A DNA stretch of 64,000 nucleotides from Paratrimastix pyriformis (lineage: Eukaryota; Preaxostyla; Paratrimastigidae), in assembly GCA_027972325.1 (NCBI GenBank), contig JAPMOS010000002.1, positions 1,090,001 to 1,154,000 on the forward strand. The letters run 5' to 3'. Below, piece after piece: positions 23,414-34,400 of the stretch; position 1 is the stretch's first letter; each line of letters starts with the position of its first letter. The notes under the pieces were generated by a model that saw only the letters and a program-made list of their open reading frames with translations, searched no databases and had not been told where the DNA came from. Position numbers and translations under genes: made by a program.

Positions 23414-25135
23414 ATGTCGACTGGAAGCGAGGATAGCATCGTCGATTCCTCCTCTCCTTCCCCACCACCTCAACCAAGCCGCCAATCTTCATCCCTCGCG
23501 CCACCTCTTCCACTTCCTCCTCAATCCCGACGGCCATCTCCATCCGTCGCCACGACTCCCAGAGTGCACTCCCCTGTTTCTCTCATCACCCTCCGCCTGA
23601 AAGGTCCTGGAGCGTTTCCTGGTCGCTCCTTCCAAGTTCCCCCCCAAATCAAATTCATTCAAATACACGCCACCGTCATGTGCCGGGGCCCCTCTCCCTA
23701 TCAAAATTACTTCCGGCTCCCATCTGTCTCTCAGTCCGGGCTCCAAACTTCGTCGCACTTTTTCGCCACGGTTCCCAACTTTCGCGCACCCGCCGCTCCG
23801 TCCTTCCCGCCCCTGCAACTGCGGGTGGCCGTGGCGGCCGAGTGCAGCGTGGAGCAGACGATCGGCTGCATCCTGGAGCAGTACCGGGCGGAGCAGTTCG
23901 AGCCGCCCCTGGAGATCTTCCCCGAGATGTACAGCCTGTTCGTGGTGGACGAGCACGGCGACATCGACGAGGACCTCCCCGAGCTCGACCTGGCCCAGCC
24001 CTTCAAGCAGTTCGGCCGCCGGTTCGCCCTCTGCTTCGCCAACCCGCCTCGCCGGCCGCGGCTCCTCGAGATGGCCTTGATGTCCCAGCGCCAGCCCCGG
24101 TCCCGTGTGCAGCCCGTCATGTACCGAATCGAGCTGCCCCTCCCCAGCGGCCCGCCGGGACCGCTCGCGGCCCAGCAGTCGCTCAGGCAGGGTGCCATGA
24201 GCCCGCCCTCCTCCGCAGACGGGCAGGCCGATGGCTCGGTGGCCCCACCAGTGCCCCATCTGAACATGTGGGTCTCGCCCGACATCCTGGCCAGCGAGCT
24301 GCTCGGCATGGTGTGCGCCCGCCAGGGGCTGTCCCTCTCCCGGTGCACCCTGCGGCCCGCCGACAACCCGGCCATGCCGCTCGACATCCGGCTGACCCTG
24401 CACCGGCTGGGGCTGACCCACTTCCGGCTGCAGCCGCTCGATCAGCCCCTCTCGCCGCCCGTCATGGCCCACGGCGGCCTCATGGGCACCCTCGAGGGGA
24501 TCCCCTCCGCCGCCCCACCTGCCGAGGCCGGGGACTCGAGCAATGCATGGGGCGCCGCACAGCCAGCCAACACCAACCCCGGGATGGGTGTCGGCGCTGG
24601 TTCCGCTACGTCCCAGGGGCCGGCCCCCCAGCAAGACCTGGCGACACTCTCGCATAACTTCGTCTTCTCCGAGGTCACCGCCAGCCAGTACAAAGTCCGC
24701 GCCCCCTGCGCCCCCAGTTTGATGTGCTCATCTTGTCACTCTCTCGCGTCTCCTCTCGGGCATAGGAATACACGGTTATCAAAATCAATAAGTATGGCCT
24801 CCGTCAGGAACGAGTTCTGGGACTCGATTGCGACAAGGTCTGCGGTGATGTCACCCATCATCATCAACTGACCTTATTTTCCCTCGGTCACTCAGGTGTA
24901 TAATATTGTGGCCAAGCACAGCGGTCTCTTCAACTTGAAACGGCCCAAGCGTGCCTGGCACTTTGTAGATGATCTGCAAGGAATCGAGGAGGGACCCGGG
25001 CCAGTTCAATTTGTCCTGGAATTTCTTTCACAAGGAGACACTACTCGGTATCGATACGAGGCCGCCAGTCCGGTCGAGAGAGCCGAGATCGTCGCGCGTC
25101 TCAGATTTTTGATGAACAACAAGAAGCGAGTGTGA
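23414..25135 (+). CDS. MAPKAP1: SIN1/AVO1 subunit of TORC2
   Basis: Scaffold and substrate-presenting subunit of target-of-rapamycin complex 2. The start MSTGSEDSIVDSS leads into a disordered Ser/Pro region. The CRIM domain follows (SVEQTIGCILEQYRAE ... YSLFVVDEHGDIDEDLPELD ... QPFKQFGRRFALCF), including the acidic loop that contacts AGC-kinase substrates. A Ras-binding-like fold comes next (SELLGMVCARQGLSLSRCTL ... LTLHRLGLTHFRLQPLDQP). The last part is the SIN1-type PH domain (EYTVIKINKYGLRQERVLGL ... PKRAWHFVDDLQGIEEG ... AEIVARLRFLMNNKKRV). At least three exons; the last two donors are GTCCG and GTCTG. Stop TGA at 25133-25135. Domain order CRIM-RBD-PH is diagnostic. The first intron near 23650-23800 is uncertain. 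Confidence 0.88.
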
Positions 25136-25157
25136 ATGCAGCTCCAAGACTCACCAA

Positions 25158-27258
25158 ATGCAAGAGAAAAGAAAAGAAAGAAAGATGGCGAAACTTGATG
25201 CGTCAACCCAAAGGGCGGATCCGCTAAGAAAAACAGCAAACAGCCACCAATCACTTTTTGGCGTATATATGCATTTTCTGAGTGGCCTGATGTCAAAGCC
25301 CCGTGCGTCTCCCCAGTATCCAGCCAAGATCTTTGGTCGATCGGACGATCTTGAGGTCAACGAGCTGATCGATGAGCTCAAGAATCTCCCACCGATGGAC
25401 AAGGATACCATGCGCGGATCCTGCCGTAATGAGACTGTGCGTATGATTCAATTTATGAATGACCAGGTTGGTATGCGCCTCATTCCCGGCCAGTGCTTCG
25501 TCCAAGGCGTTCGTGCCTTCGAGCTGGAGAAGCCCCTGGATTCCTTCCCCCCGGAGCATGTCTTCTCTTATGGGGCCGAGGGTACGCGCCAGCGCGAGCC
25601 CGTCCGGGTGGTGGAACACCCCATGGCGGAGGAGCGCGCCGAGAGCGGCTTCCACATGACAGCCGAGGAGGTCTCCCGGTGGCAGTCGACCTTCCACGTG
25701 TACGCGGCGCAGGACGTCTACCGGGGGGAGGAGGGCAAGGACCTGCTGATCCGCTCCCTGCAGGGCGGCTCCAACGAGGGCCCCGACGCCTTCAAGATGA
25801 AGTTCGCCCTGCGCATCTCGGAGAACCCCATCCTCTGCGAGTTCGACGGGGTGCCCATCCCCAGGCCGGTCTGCATGTGCCCCGCCCCCGCCCCCGCCCG
25901 ATGCGCATGCTCCGTTCTGTTCCGTTCCGTTCCACCCCTACCCCCGGAGACCCGCCGGGGAGGGCGTCACCGTGTGTGTGATTTGCCTGTGCTGCGGGAC
26001 TGACTCATTCGCGGCGGCGGGGCGGGCAGATTGGGGGCCCGTTGGGCCGGGTGCTGCTTGTGAGCACCTGCGGGACGGACTTCGCCTGCCGCATCCACGA
26101 CGTGGACGACATCAAGACCTACATCCGCAACTGGCCCCAGCTGTGCGTCCTGCGCAAGGGCCAGCCCTACGCTATCAGCCGCGACCTGGTCCTCAATGAC
26201 ATCGAGGTCCCCTGCCTGCCCCCTGCCTGCAACCCCCTTGCCTGCCACCCCCTTGCCTGCCACCCCCTTGCCTGCCACCCCCTTGCCTGCCACCCCCCTG
26301 CCCCCTCCGTGCCATGGCTGGGTGGCGTTGTGCTGAGCGAGCGGGGCCTCATCACTCTTGTGTGGGGCTCCCTCTGCCCATGTGCCGGGGCAGGCGGACC
26401 TGGACAAGGAACGCTTCTTCGCGGACATCCTCAAGATGGCCGAGTTCCGGCTGCTCGTCCTCGACCGCCTCGGCGTCCAGGTCGCTCGCAGCCCCGCCCG
26501 CCCGCCCGCCCCGCCCGCCCGCCCCGCCCGCCCGCCCCGCCCCGCCCCCTCGATGACCATGCCCATCGCCCCGCCCTGGCTGAAAATGGGCACGGCTGAC
26601 GGCTGACGGCTGACGGCAATGGCGGGGCGGCTCTGGGCGGCTCTGGGGTCGTGGGGCAGGTGATGGTCGAGGTGGGCATCGGGCTGGGGGTCTTCGCGGG
26701 CGACCACATGGGCATCGGCGACACCGTCCGCATGCTGACCGCCCTGGCCCTCCGGCGGGCCCTCGAGAAGCACGGCCCCGCCCTGCGCAACATCAAGGTC
26801 CGCGCCCCGCGCCCCGCGCCCCGCGCCCCGCGCCGCCCCGGACCGCCCCGATGGGCACTGCGCGGCGTCCTCGCTCACCGCCATCGGGCGCTTGCTTGGT
26901 GGGGGCCGAGCAGCTGGTGGTGTGCGCGCTGCCCGTCTTCCGGCCCAACGACAACATCGTCTTCTACGATGGCGTCTTCGCCGGTCCGTGACCACCGCCC
27001 CCTGGCCGCACTGCCCTCCTCCCCCCTCCTCCTCCTCCCTGGACTCACTGCATTGATCTGCCGTTCCGTTGGCGGGCCCAGGGCAAGGCAACTTGGGCCC
27101 GGCATACAGCGGCCCCGTCCCGGTGATGCTGCTCGACCAGGACATGCACAAGGCCCGCCGCCCCACACACATGCCCCACACACACACATGCCACACACAT
27201 GCCACACACATGCCCCACACACATGCCCCACACACACATGCTCCACACACACACATGC

Positions 27259-27333
<75 letters not shown>

Positions 27334-27553
27334 GTGGTGTCTCTTCCGCCCTCCGCTCCGCCCAGTTCACACACCCTGAGTGTCGCTTGATGGTGTCAAC
27401 CCCGACCACTCCCACCCAACCCCCAGGGTTGCATGGGCACGGACCCCAGTGAGGACGGACTCGCCCACGAGGGTGCCCATGTCGCTGTTGTAGCCGCACC
27501 CGATTTTCCCGTTACTTCTTTCCTTCTTTACGACACGCACGCATGCCCCCCCC

Positions 27554-27584
<31 letters not shown>

Positions 27585-28557
27585 ACGCCGCGCCCCGCCC
27601 CGCCGGTCGGGCCCTGCTCACGGGTCCCGTTTGACATGTGCCTTCGCTCGCCCCCTCGCCCCCTCGCCCCTCGACCAGATCGCGCGGCACTCGGCCCTGA
27701 AACTGCTCGGCCCTGGGCGGCCGCCCATGCCCCGGTTCGTCACCTCGGAGCTCAACCCCGGCGATTCCCACGGTCGGCCCTCCCTCATCCTCCCATCCCC
27801 CTTCCCCATCCCGGCCCCCGGCCCTCTGGCCTGCACAGCCCCAGCCTGCACAGCCCCAGCCTGCACAGCCCCAGCCTGCACAGCCCCAGCCTGCACAGCC
27901 CCTGTCCAGTTCGCGTGATGCTCACTCACCTCCTCACCTCGCTCCCTCTCCCACGTGCACATGGCGGGCAACCCCCCCCCCCCCCCCTGCCCCCGCCGTT
28001 CGCAATCCTCCTGCCCCGCCGGTCAGGCGTCATCGGCAGTACTGGTCTGTCCGATCCCAACCCGCCCCCATGATGCAGTCGCGGATGGGCTGGGGGGGGG
28101 CTGGGGGGGTGCGGATGCGCGGATGGGCTGGGGGGGGCGCGGATGGGAGTGCCTCACGGCTCCTGGCTGGTCGGGGGGCGGGCAGGATGAACTTCGGCCC
28201 CGGCACCGAGGAGAAGCTCGCCCTGACCACCTGCGGTCCGTCCCGCCCGCATCGGCCCCTCGTCCCCTCCCCCCTTTTGCCCGGCACGGGGCTGACCGAC
28301 CACCCGATTGGCCGATTGGGGTTGGGCTTGTCGTGACAGCCCTGCTGACCCAGCACCACGCGGTCAACATGCACGTCCTCGACCCGGCCAGCTACACCCT
28401 CTGCGACCCCACCAACCCCAACGTGGCCCCCGCCCCGGCCGTCGCTGCCCCCGCCCCGGCCGTCGCTGCCCCCGCCCCGGCCGTCGCTGCCCCCGCCCCG
28501 GCGGCTGATGGGCAGGCGGCGCCTCCACAGCGGGAGATGCCCGTCGAGGGCGGCTAA
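25158..28557 (+). CDS. Unknown protein with macro/PARG-like motifs (possible DUF4804/MavL type)
   Basis: Not firmly recognised. Exons: 25158 (or an inner ATG such as 25287)-25868, 26030-26206, 26394-26480, 26660-26797, 26914-26983, 27082-27152, 27427-27510, 27679-27772, about 28186-28237 and about 28335-28557. Conserved-looking blocks are GRVLLVSTCGTDFACRIHDV, MVEVGIGLGVFAGDHMGIGD, LVVCALPVFRPNDNIVFYDG, GCMGTDPSEDGLAHEGAHVA, SELNPGDSHG and MNFGPGTEEKLALTTC. The last two recall the NPGG...QEE signature of PARG-type macrodomains, so ADP-ribose binding or removal is a hypothesis. The junction from 27772 to the 28186 exon is out of phase, so an exon is missed or the C-rich stretch is misassembled. 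One intron appears to be GC-AG. The tail holds Ala/Pro repeats. Confidence 0.5.
26207..26393 (+). repeat. Intronic minisatellite, 15-bp CCCTTGCCTGCCACC type
   Basis: Immediately after the donor GTCCCCTGCC come about five imperfect copies of a 15-bp unit (CCCTTGCCTGCCACC). The rest of the intron is less repetitive and ends GGGGCAG. The unit resembles the sequence that follows the donor, as if amplification had started there. Confidence 0.8.
27153..27426 (+). other. Probable GC-AG intron with CA microsatellite
   Basis: No GT occurs between the coding frame ending MLLDQDMHK and a long CA repeat. Splitting at GCCCG (27153) and joining to the AG at 27426 keeps frame with GCMGTDPSEDG. GCCCG is the usual GTCCG donor with T changed to C. 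The repeat body spans roughly 27164-27332. Confidence 0.6.
27826..27905 (+). repeat. Intronic 15-bp repeat (CACAGCCCCAGCCTG)
   Basis: About five copies of a 15-bp unit within the intron that follows SELNPGDSH. Each unit contains CAG, giving several possible 3' splice sites, which may be why the next junction is hard to place. Confidence 0.85.
28430..28505 (+). repeat. Coding 21-bp repeat (Ala-Pro-rich)
   Basis: Nearly four copies of a 21-bp unit encode APAPAVA repeats near the C-terminus of the macro-like protein. This is one of the few tandem repeats in the window that lies in an exon. Confidence 0.85.
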
Positions 28558-28719
28558 AGTAGGGCAGCGGAGCCCGGGCGGGCGGAGGGATGATGCGATC
28601 GCGAGAGCCCAGCCCCCCCCGGAAGCCGCGGGGTTCGGATTGAGCACGAAAGACCACGAAAGACGGCCGACCGCGGAATGAGAAGAAGATCTCTTCTTTG
28701 GGAGGGGAGGGGGCCGCAG
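28558..28719. other. Convergent 3' spacer (macro-like gene / GDI)
   Basis: The stop codons 28557 (+) and 28720 (-) are about 160 bases apart, so the two 3' UTRs must end or overlap within this short interval. No clear polyadenylation hexamer is seen. Confidence 0.5.
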
Positions 28720-31004
28720 TTATTCGTTGGCCGCGGGGGACTGCTGCTGCTGCATGGCGGCCAGCTCCTCGGCGGTGGGCTCCCGCTCGAGCAGCGTGGG
28801 CACCGCGGGGGGGGCGGGGGCAGCCGGCGCCGCAGCGGCAGCGGCGGGCCCGGTGGCGGTGGCGGTGGCGGTGGCGCCATCCTCTGGGCGAGGGGCGAGG
28901 GGCGAGGGCGAGGGGGGGGGGGGGGGGGGGGGGGGGGGAGGGGGCGAGGCGGGTCAGAATCCGATCGGCGGTGCTGCGGGGCGGGCACGGACCGGGCTGG
29001 CGCACCTCGACGGTGAGGTCGAGGTCCTGGCCGGTGATCTCGCGGTACAGCCGGAAGACGTCGTCGGTGGTGCTCTCGAAGTGGCTCGACGAGTCGTAGC
29101 TCTTCGAGATGAACACCTTGCTGGCCGTCCCGGGCTCGTTGGGCACGAACATGGGCGTCACGTAGACGAACCTGCGACGCCACCGCCGCCATCACCGACA
29201 AACCGATCAGCCAACCGAATCCGAGGGAGGGGGAGGGGGAGAGGGGGGACGGAGGGAAGAAGGCGCGAGCGCGCGGGTTGGGGAGGGGGCGGACCGCTCC
29301 TCGATGGGCTCCAGGAGGCGGAGGGCCGAGTCGAGCTCGTGGGTGGGGTCGCTGGTCTCGGCGGTGGTGCTGACGAAGGCCAGGTACTTGCCCTTGGGGC
29401 ACACCGCGTGGACAGAGCTCAGGACGCTCACGTAGACATCTGCGCAGCGCCCAAGGGCGGGGCAGAGAACGGGATCGATCAGGGCGCCGACCCAGGTCGG
29501 GGGGGTGGGAGCCGCGGTGTGGCTGGGTGGACGCCCAGACCGTTCTGACGGGGCGGGTTGCACTGGTTCTGGGGGATGATCACCATGGCACTGTCGGCAT
29601 CCTTCGTGTTCGGGATCGAGTCTGCGGCAAGCCAACCGGGACCGCGTGAGAAAACCCAAGCAGGCCGCCAGAGAAACGACACCGGACGGGACATGGACGG
29701 GACAGACGGTTGAGGACGCAGATGCAGCGGACGCAGTTGCCCACCTGGTGGACGCGGCTGGGGAAGTAGCTCGGGTCGGCCAGGATGAACTTGCACCGGG
29801 CCACCTCGCCCTCGGAGCGCACACCCACCGCCTGTCCCTGCTCGTTGTACATGATCTCCTCGATGGGCTTCCGGAGCATATACGTGCCGCCGTAGATGGC
29901 CGACAGCCTGCGCCGAGAAAGAAAGAAAGAAAGAGAGAGAAAAAGAACAAAACATGAGATTCAAAAAGAACTTTCAAGAAAAGGAAAAGTGCAGCCCCGG
30001 ACCGGGGCCCAAAGGGCCCAGACAAGAGACACCCAAAATAGTGCAGGACGGACCGGGCAAAGCCCTGGGGAAGCTCACCCAGGCCGTACTTGGGGTAGAT
30101 GAAGCTGCTGTCCCCGTGGGCGGCCAGGGACTCGCAGTAGAGCTTGATGCGGTCCAGGGTCGGCTTGGCAGGCTGGTCCAGGTAGGCGTCGTTGTAGTAC
30201 AGGGCCATGGCGTGGCCAATGAAGTCGCAGGACTCTGCCTCAAGGCCGAACTTCCTGAAGACGGCCCGCATGGTATCCCGCTCAACAACCAGGCCTAATG
30301 AATTGTAGATAATTAGGGTAAATTTTCTCATCAGAGGGAAAGATCTACCTTCGTGAGTCTTGGGGACAGCCGGGTCGTAGTTGATAATGAAAAGAAGGAG
30401 CTTGCGGAGCTTGTTCTTTTCAAAGAAGCCCATGAGGGGGGTGGAAAGAGTCTCACCCTCAGTGGCGGGAACCTATTTTTAAGATGATAGACGACAGTTC
30501 AACAGCACACCGAAAACGATGAAGATGTCAAGGGAACAACAACTCAGAGGACCTTCTGGATCTTGTTCTTCTTGACGACAAAGGCGCCCTTGCACTTTTG
30601 GAATTCGAGGTAACGAGTAACCTTGGTGTGAACCAGGGTCTTCACCAGGTTGCCAGTACTCAACAGGAACTTGGGCACAAGATCCACATTATACTCGCGA
30701 GATGCGCCCAGCGTCGCAGGGGGAGCGGCGCCACTAGGGATGTATTTTTTATCGCGACTCAGCACAACTCTGTTTCGACAGACTTTCGGAATTTTCCAAA
30801 GAGTTGCTGAAGGTTCACGGAGGCGCACTCGCCACCGTAGTAGTCATTGCGGTCCTACCAAAAAAAGGCCGAAATCAAATAGCCGAAGATAGCAGCTCAT
30901 CAGACCATGTGCAGAACCTTGTAACCATGGGAACTCAGCAAGCCGCTGAGAATGCACTCAGTGAGACCAGTGCCGAGAATAACAGCGTCGTAGTCTTCCT
31001 GCAT
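28720..31004 (-). CDS. GDI1: Rab GDP-dissociation inhibitor
   Basis: Cytosolic chaperone that extracts prenylated GDP-Rabs from membranes. The start ATG 31004 opens [20 protein letters not shown], the GDI/REP FAD-like motif. Then come [20 protein letters not shown] (across an intron with donor GTCTG), [146 protein letters not shown] and [20 protein letters not shown]. The Rab-binding and effector-loop regions are present. The C-terminus is longer than in typical GDIs, with an Ala/Pro segment ending [10 protein letters not shown], and lies after an intron with a C-run (about 28914-28938). Stop TAA 28722-28720. Confidence 0.95.
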
Positions 31005-31437
31005 TGCACTGCACGGGCAATGAAATCATCACAAGCCCGAGGTCGTAATGGAGGCAGACCCTGCGTGACCGGGGCGATTTGATCTGTGTCCGGCAAAGAA
31101 CACCCAAAGAGGAGGAAAAGGTCAAGAATGTGTTCGAGGCAAAAAAAGAAAGAGAAGGAAAAAAGAGGAAGAGAAGAGGAAAAGGAAGAAAAAGATACCG
31201 AAACAGATGAGCAGGATTGCGGATGAGAGAATTGGACTCGAAAAAAAGCGGCGGAGACAGGGATATTCGAGAGAAAACGAGACTTAAAGGGCTCGTATGT
31301 TAGGAAAAATGGCACAGGCGAATAACTCGAGAACCGAGGCCGAGGAGCCGGTCACCGGGAGGGAGGGGGAGGATGGAATAAAAAAATCAGGTCGCGCCGA
31401 GGGCGGGGGCTCGGGGCGGCCATGGGAGGGGAGGTGG
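31005..31437. other. Spacer between GDI start and Ca2+-ATPase stop
   Basis: About 430 bases, purine-rich on the plus strand from about 31085 to 31260, holding the GDI promoter and 5' UTR and the 3' UTR of the ATPase gene. I see no exon. Confidence 0.5.
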
Positions 31438-34400
31438 CTACTGTTGGCCGCTCTGGTAGCGGGCGCCCTCGGGGGCGGACGGGGCCAGGTCGGGTGCGGA
31501 AAGCAGGCCCTGCCGTTGGACTGGATGGGAGGGCAGCAGGGCAGGGCAGCAGGACAGGCCGAGAAGAAGGGACCGGCGTGAGCACGGACGGAGGAGGGAG
31601 CGGGCACGGAGGAGGGAGCGGGCACGGAGGAGGGAGCGGGCACGGAGGAGGGAGCGGGCACGGAGGAGGGAGCGGGCACGGAGGAGGGAGCGGGCACGGA
31701 GGAGGGAGCGGGCACGGAGGAGGGAGCGGGCACGGAGGAGGGAGGGCAGGCAGAGCGGACCGGTCTCGTCGGAGGGCTGGGGCATGGCCGCCATCTCGAT
31801 GGGGGCCGCCGGGGCGGGGGCGGCGGGGGCGATGCGGCCGGGCAGGAGGGCGGTCTTCTCGGTGAGGCCCGAGGGGGCCGAGCCCTTGGCGGCCCGCTCC
31901 TGGGAGACCTTGAGCCGCTTCTGGCGGGCCTCCTCACGCTGCTTGGACTTGCGTGTCTGCAGCTCGCGGCGCCGGTCGAGATCGGCCTGGGAGATCTTGT
32001 GGTTCCAGTGGGCCGGGACCGGGATGAAGGTGTTCAGGAAGCCTGGCCGCGGACGGGTGGGCGGGGTGGGGGTGGGGAAAGGGTCAGTCTTGCGACCGAA
32101 AGGTTGGCACCCCCCGGGAAGGCCCACACTGGCGGGGCGGGTGGGGAGCACGGACCGAGGGGGATGGAGCAGGCGCCCACCAGGATGCAGACGCACCACT
32201 CGAGGAAGGTCAGCCCGGTGCACTCCATGAACTCGCCGGCCACCTCGACGATGAACAGCTGCCCCAGCAGGGTGATGCCCCAGATGGCCAGGAAGAACCA
32301 GTTGTCGGTGATGTTCTCGAAGATCTTCCGCTCTGCCCCCCACAGCAAGAGGAGGAACAGAGATGGAGATGGAGATGGAGATGGAGGGAGATGGAGATGA
32401 AATAATGAGCGTGCCGCCGTGGAGTGTCTGTGGGTTGGTGGCGGCGAGCGGCTGCGGACCGTTGTTGCACTTGCGGGCGTTGATCTCGTTGAAGAGCTGG
32501 CACATGACGAAGGTGTTGAAGACCATGGTGTACGTGTGCCGGGTGGTCGTCTGGTGGAAGATGCTCGGGCCCGCGTACAGCATAACGAAGCAGGCCACCA
32601 GCTGGGGGGGGGGGGGGGGGGGGGGGGGGGTACAAAGGAATGAGGGCGAGGCAAAGGAGGCGTCGACCAGAATGGAGGGAGCAGGAGGGCCGAGGTGCGG
32701 GCAGGGGGAGGGGAGGAGGGGGCGCCGACCTGGAGGGTGCCGTGGAAGATGATGTTGCGGAGCATGATGGGCGAGAGGAGCGACTCGAACCGGCCGTAGG
32801 GGGCCCGGTTGAGGAGGCTCGGGTGGGGCGGCTCGGTGGCCAGAGCCAGGGCGGCCAGGGTGTCCATGATCAGGTTCACCCAGAGCATCTGGACGGCCGT
32901 GATGGGGGTCGATTCGCCCGTCAGGGCCCCGATCAGGGCCACCACCAGGGCCACCACGTTGGCCGTCAGCTGGAACTGCAGGAACTTGCGGATGTTGTCG
33001 TAGACGGAGCGGCCCCACATGACGGCCTTGACGATGCTGCTGAAGTTGTCGTCGAGGATGACAATGTCGGCCGCCTCCTTGGCCACCTCGGTGCCCGTGA
33101 TGCCCATGGCCAGCCCGACGTCGGCCTCGTTTAGGGCCGCCGCGTCGTTGGTGCCGTCGCCCGTCACGGCCACCACCTCGTCCATGGCCTTCAGCCTACA
33201 GCGGCCCCCAGCCCAACGCCCGGCTGTGAGCCACGCCGCGCGGCACGGAGGGACGGCCCGAGGGCGGGGAGAGGGGGTGGGCGGACAGACCGCGAGACGA
33301 GCTCGTACTTGTCGGTGGGCGAGCTGCGGGCCATGACCTGCAGCTTGGGGAGGAGCTCGGTCATCTGGCGCTGGGGGTCCATATCGCGGAACTCCTTGCC
33401 CGTGATGGCCGTGCCGTTGGTCAGGATGCCGCACTCGCGGGCGATGGCGCAGGCCGTGGCGATGGTGTCGCCGGTGACCATCCGGACCGTGATGCCCGCC
33501 AGCTGGCACTGGTGCACGGCCTCCTTGACCTCCTTGCGCAGGGGGTCCTGCACGGGGGGGGCGCAATGGACGGTGAGCGAAGTCCATGCGGGAGGGGAGG
33601 AGGGGATGGCAGCAGGGCGGGGGGGCGGGGCGGGGCGGGGCGGGGCGGGGCGGGGCGGGGCGGGGCGGGGCGGGGCGGGGCGGGGCGGGGCGGGGCGGGG
33701 CGGGGCGGGGCGGGGCGGGGCGGGGCGGGGCGGGGCGGGGCGGGCGGGGCGGGCGGACCTTGATGCCGACCAGGGCCAGGAAGATGAGGTCACTATCGGG
33801 GGCCTCGGTCGTGTTGGGGTCGAAGGTGTCCACGTCCTTGTAGCAGAGGGCCAGGGTGCGCAGCTGCTGGGTGCCCATGTGCTCGCAGATGCCCAGGATG
33901 CGCTGGCGGGCCTCGGGGGTCATGGCCACGATGGAGCCTTCCGAGTCGATCATCTCCGTGCACCGCTCCAAGAGGATATCAGGCTGCCCCGACCCGACCC
34001 GACCCGACCCGACCCGACCCGACCCAAGGGGTGAAGATGAGGCGAGGGATGGAGGGCCGGAGGGCTGGAGGGCGGGGAATCTCTGGCGAGACGGACGGCG
34101 CCCTTGGTGTGGACCCGGAAGCCGGCCGAGTCGCGCCGCTGGACGACGGTAGTCATCCGCTTGCGGGACGAGTTGAAGGCGTACAGCCCGACGACGGCGC
34201 TCTTGAACATGTTGCGCATCTCGAGGTAGTTGACGTCCCAGTTGTCGCACATGACCAGCAGGGCGCCCTCGGTCTTGTTGCCGACGAACTCGCGCAGCCC
34301 GGTGGCGTTGTTGTTGATCAGGGTGGCCGTGCTGTTGATCGAGATGCCCTCCGAGAGCAGGTACAGGTAGGCCGGGGTCAGGGTCGTCGCCGCGGGGATC

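Noticed and set aside
27164-27340. His-Thr or Cys-Val repeat protein from the CA microsatellite
   Set aside because: The frames are open only because of the dinucleotide repeat; splicing around it restores a sensible protein.
25158-28557. Argonaute/Piwi gene
   Set aside because: First impression from gene size and exon pattern; no PAZ or PIWI catalytic motifs (DEDH) are present in any exon.
31587-31745. CRISPR-like array
   Set aside because: 18-bp units are directly adjacent with no unique spacers, and the DNA is eukaryotic.
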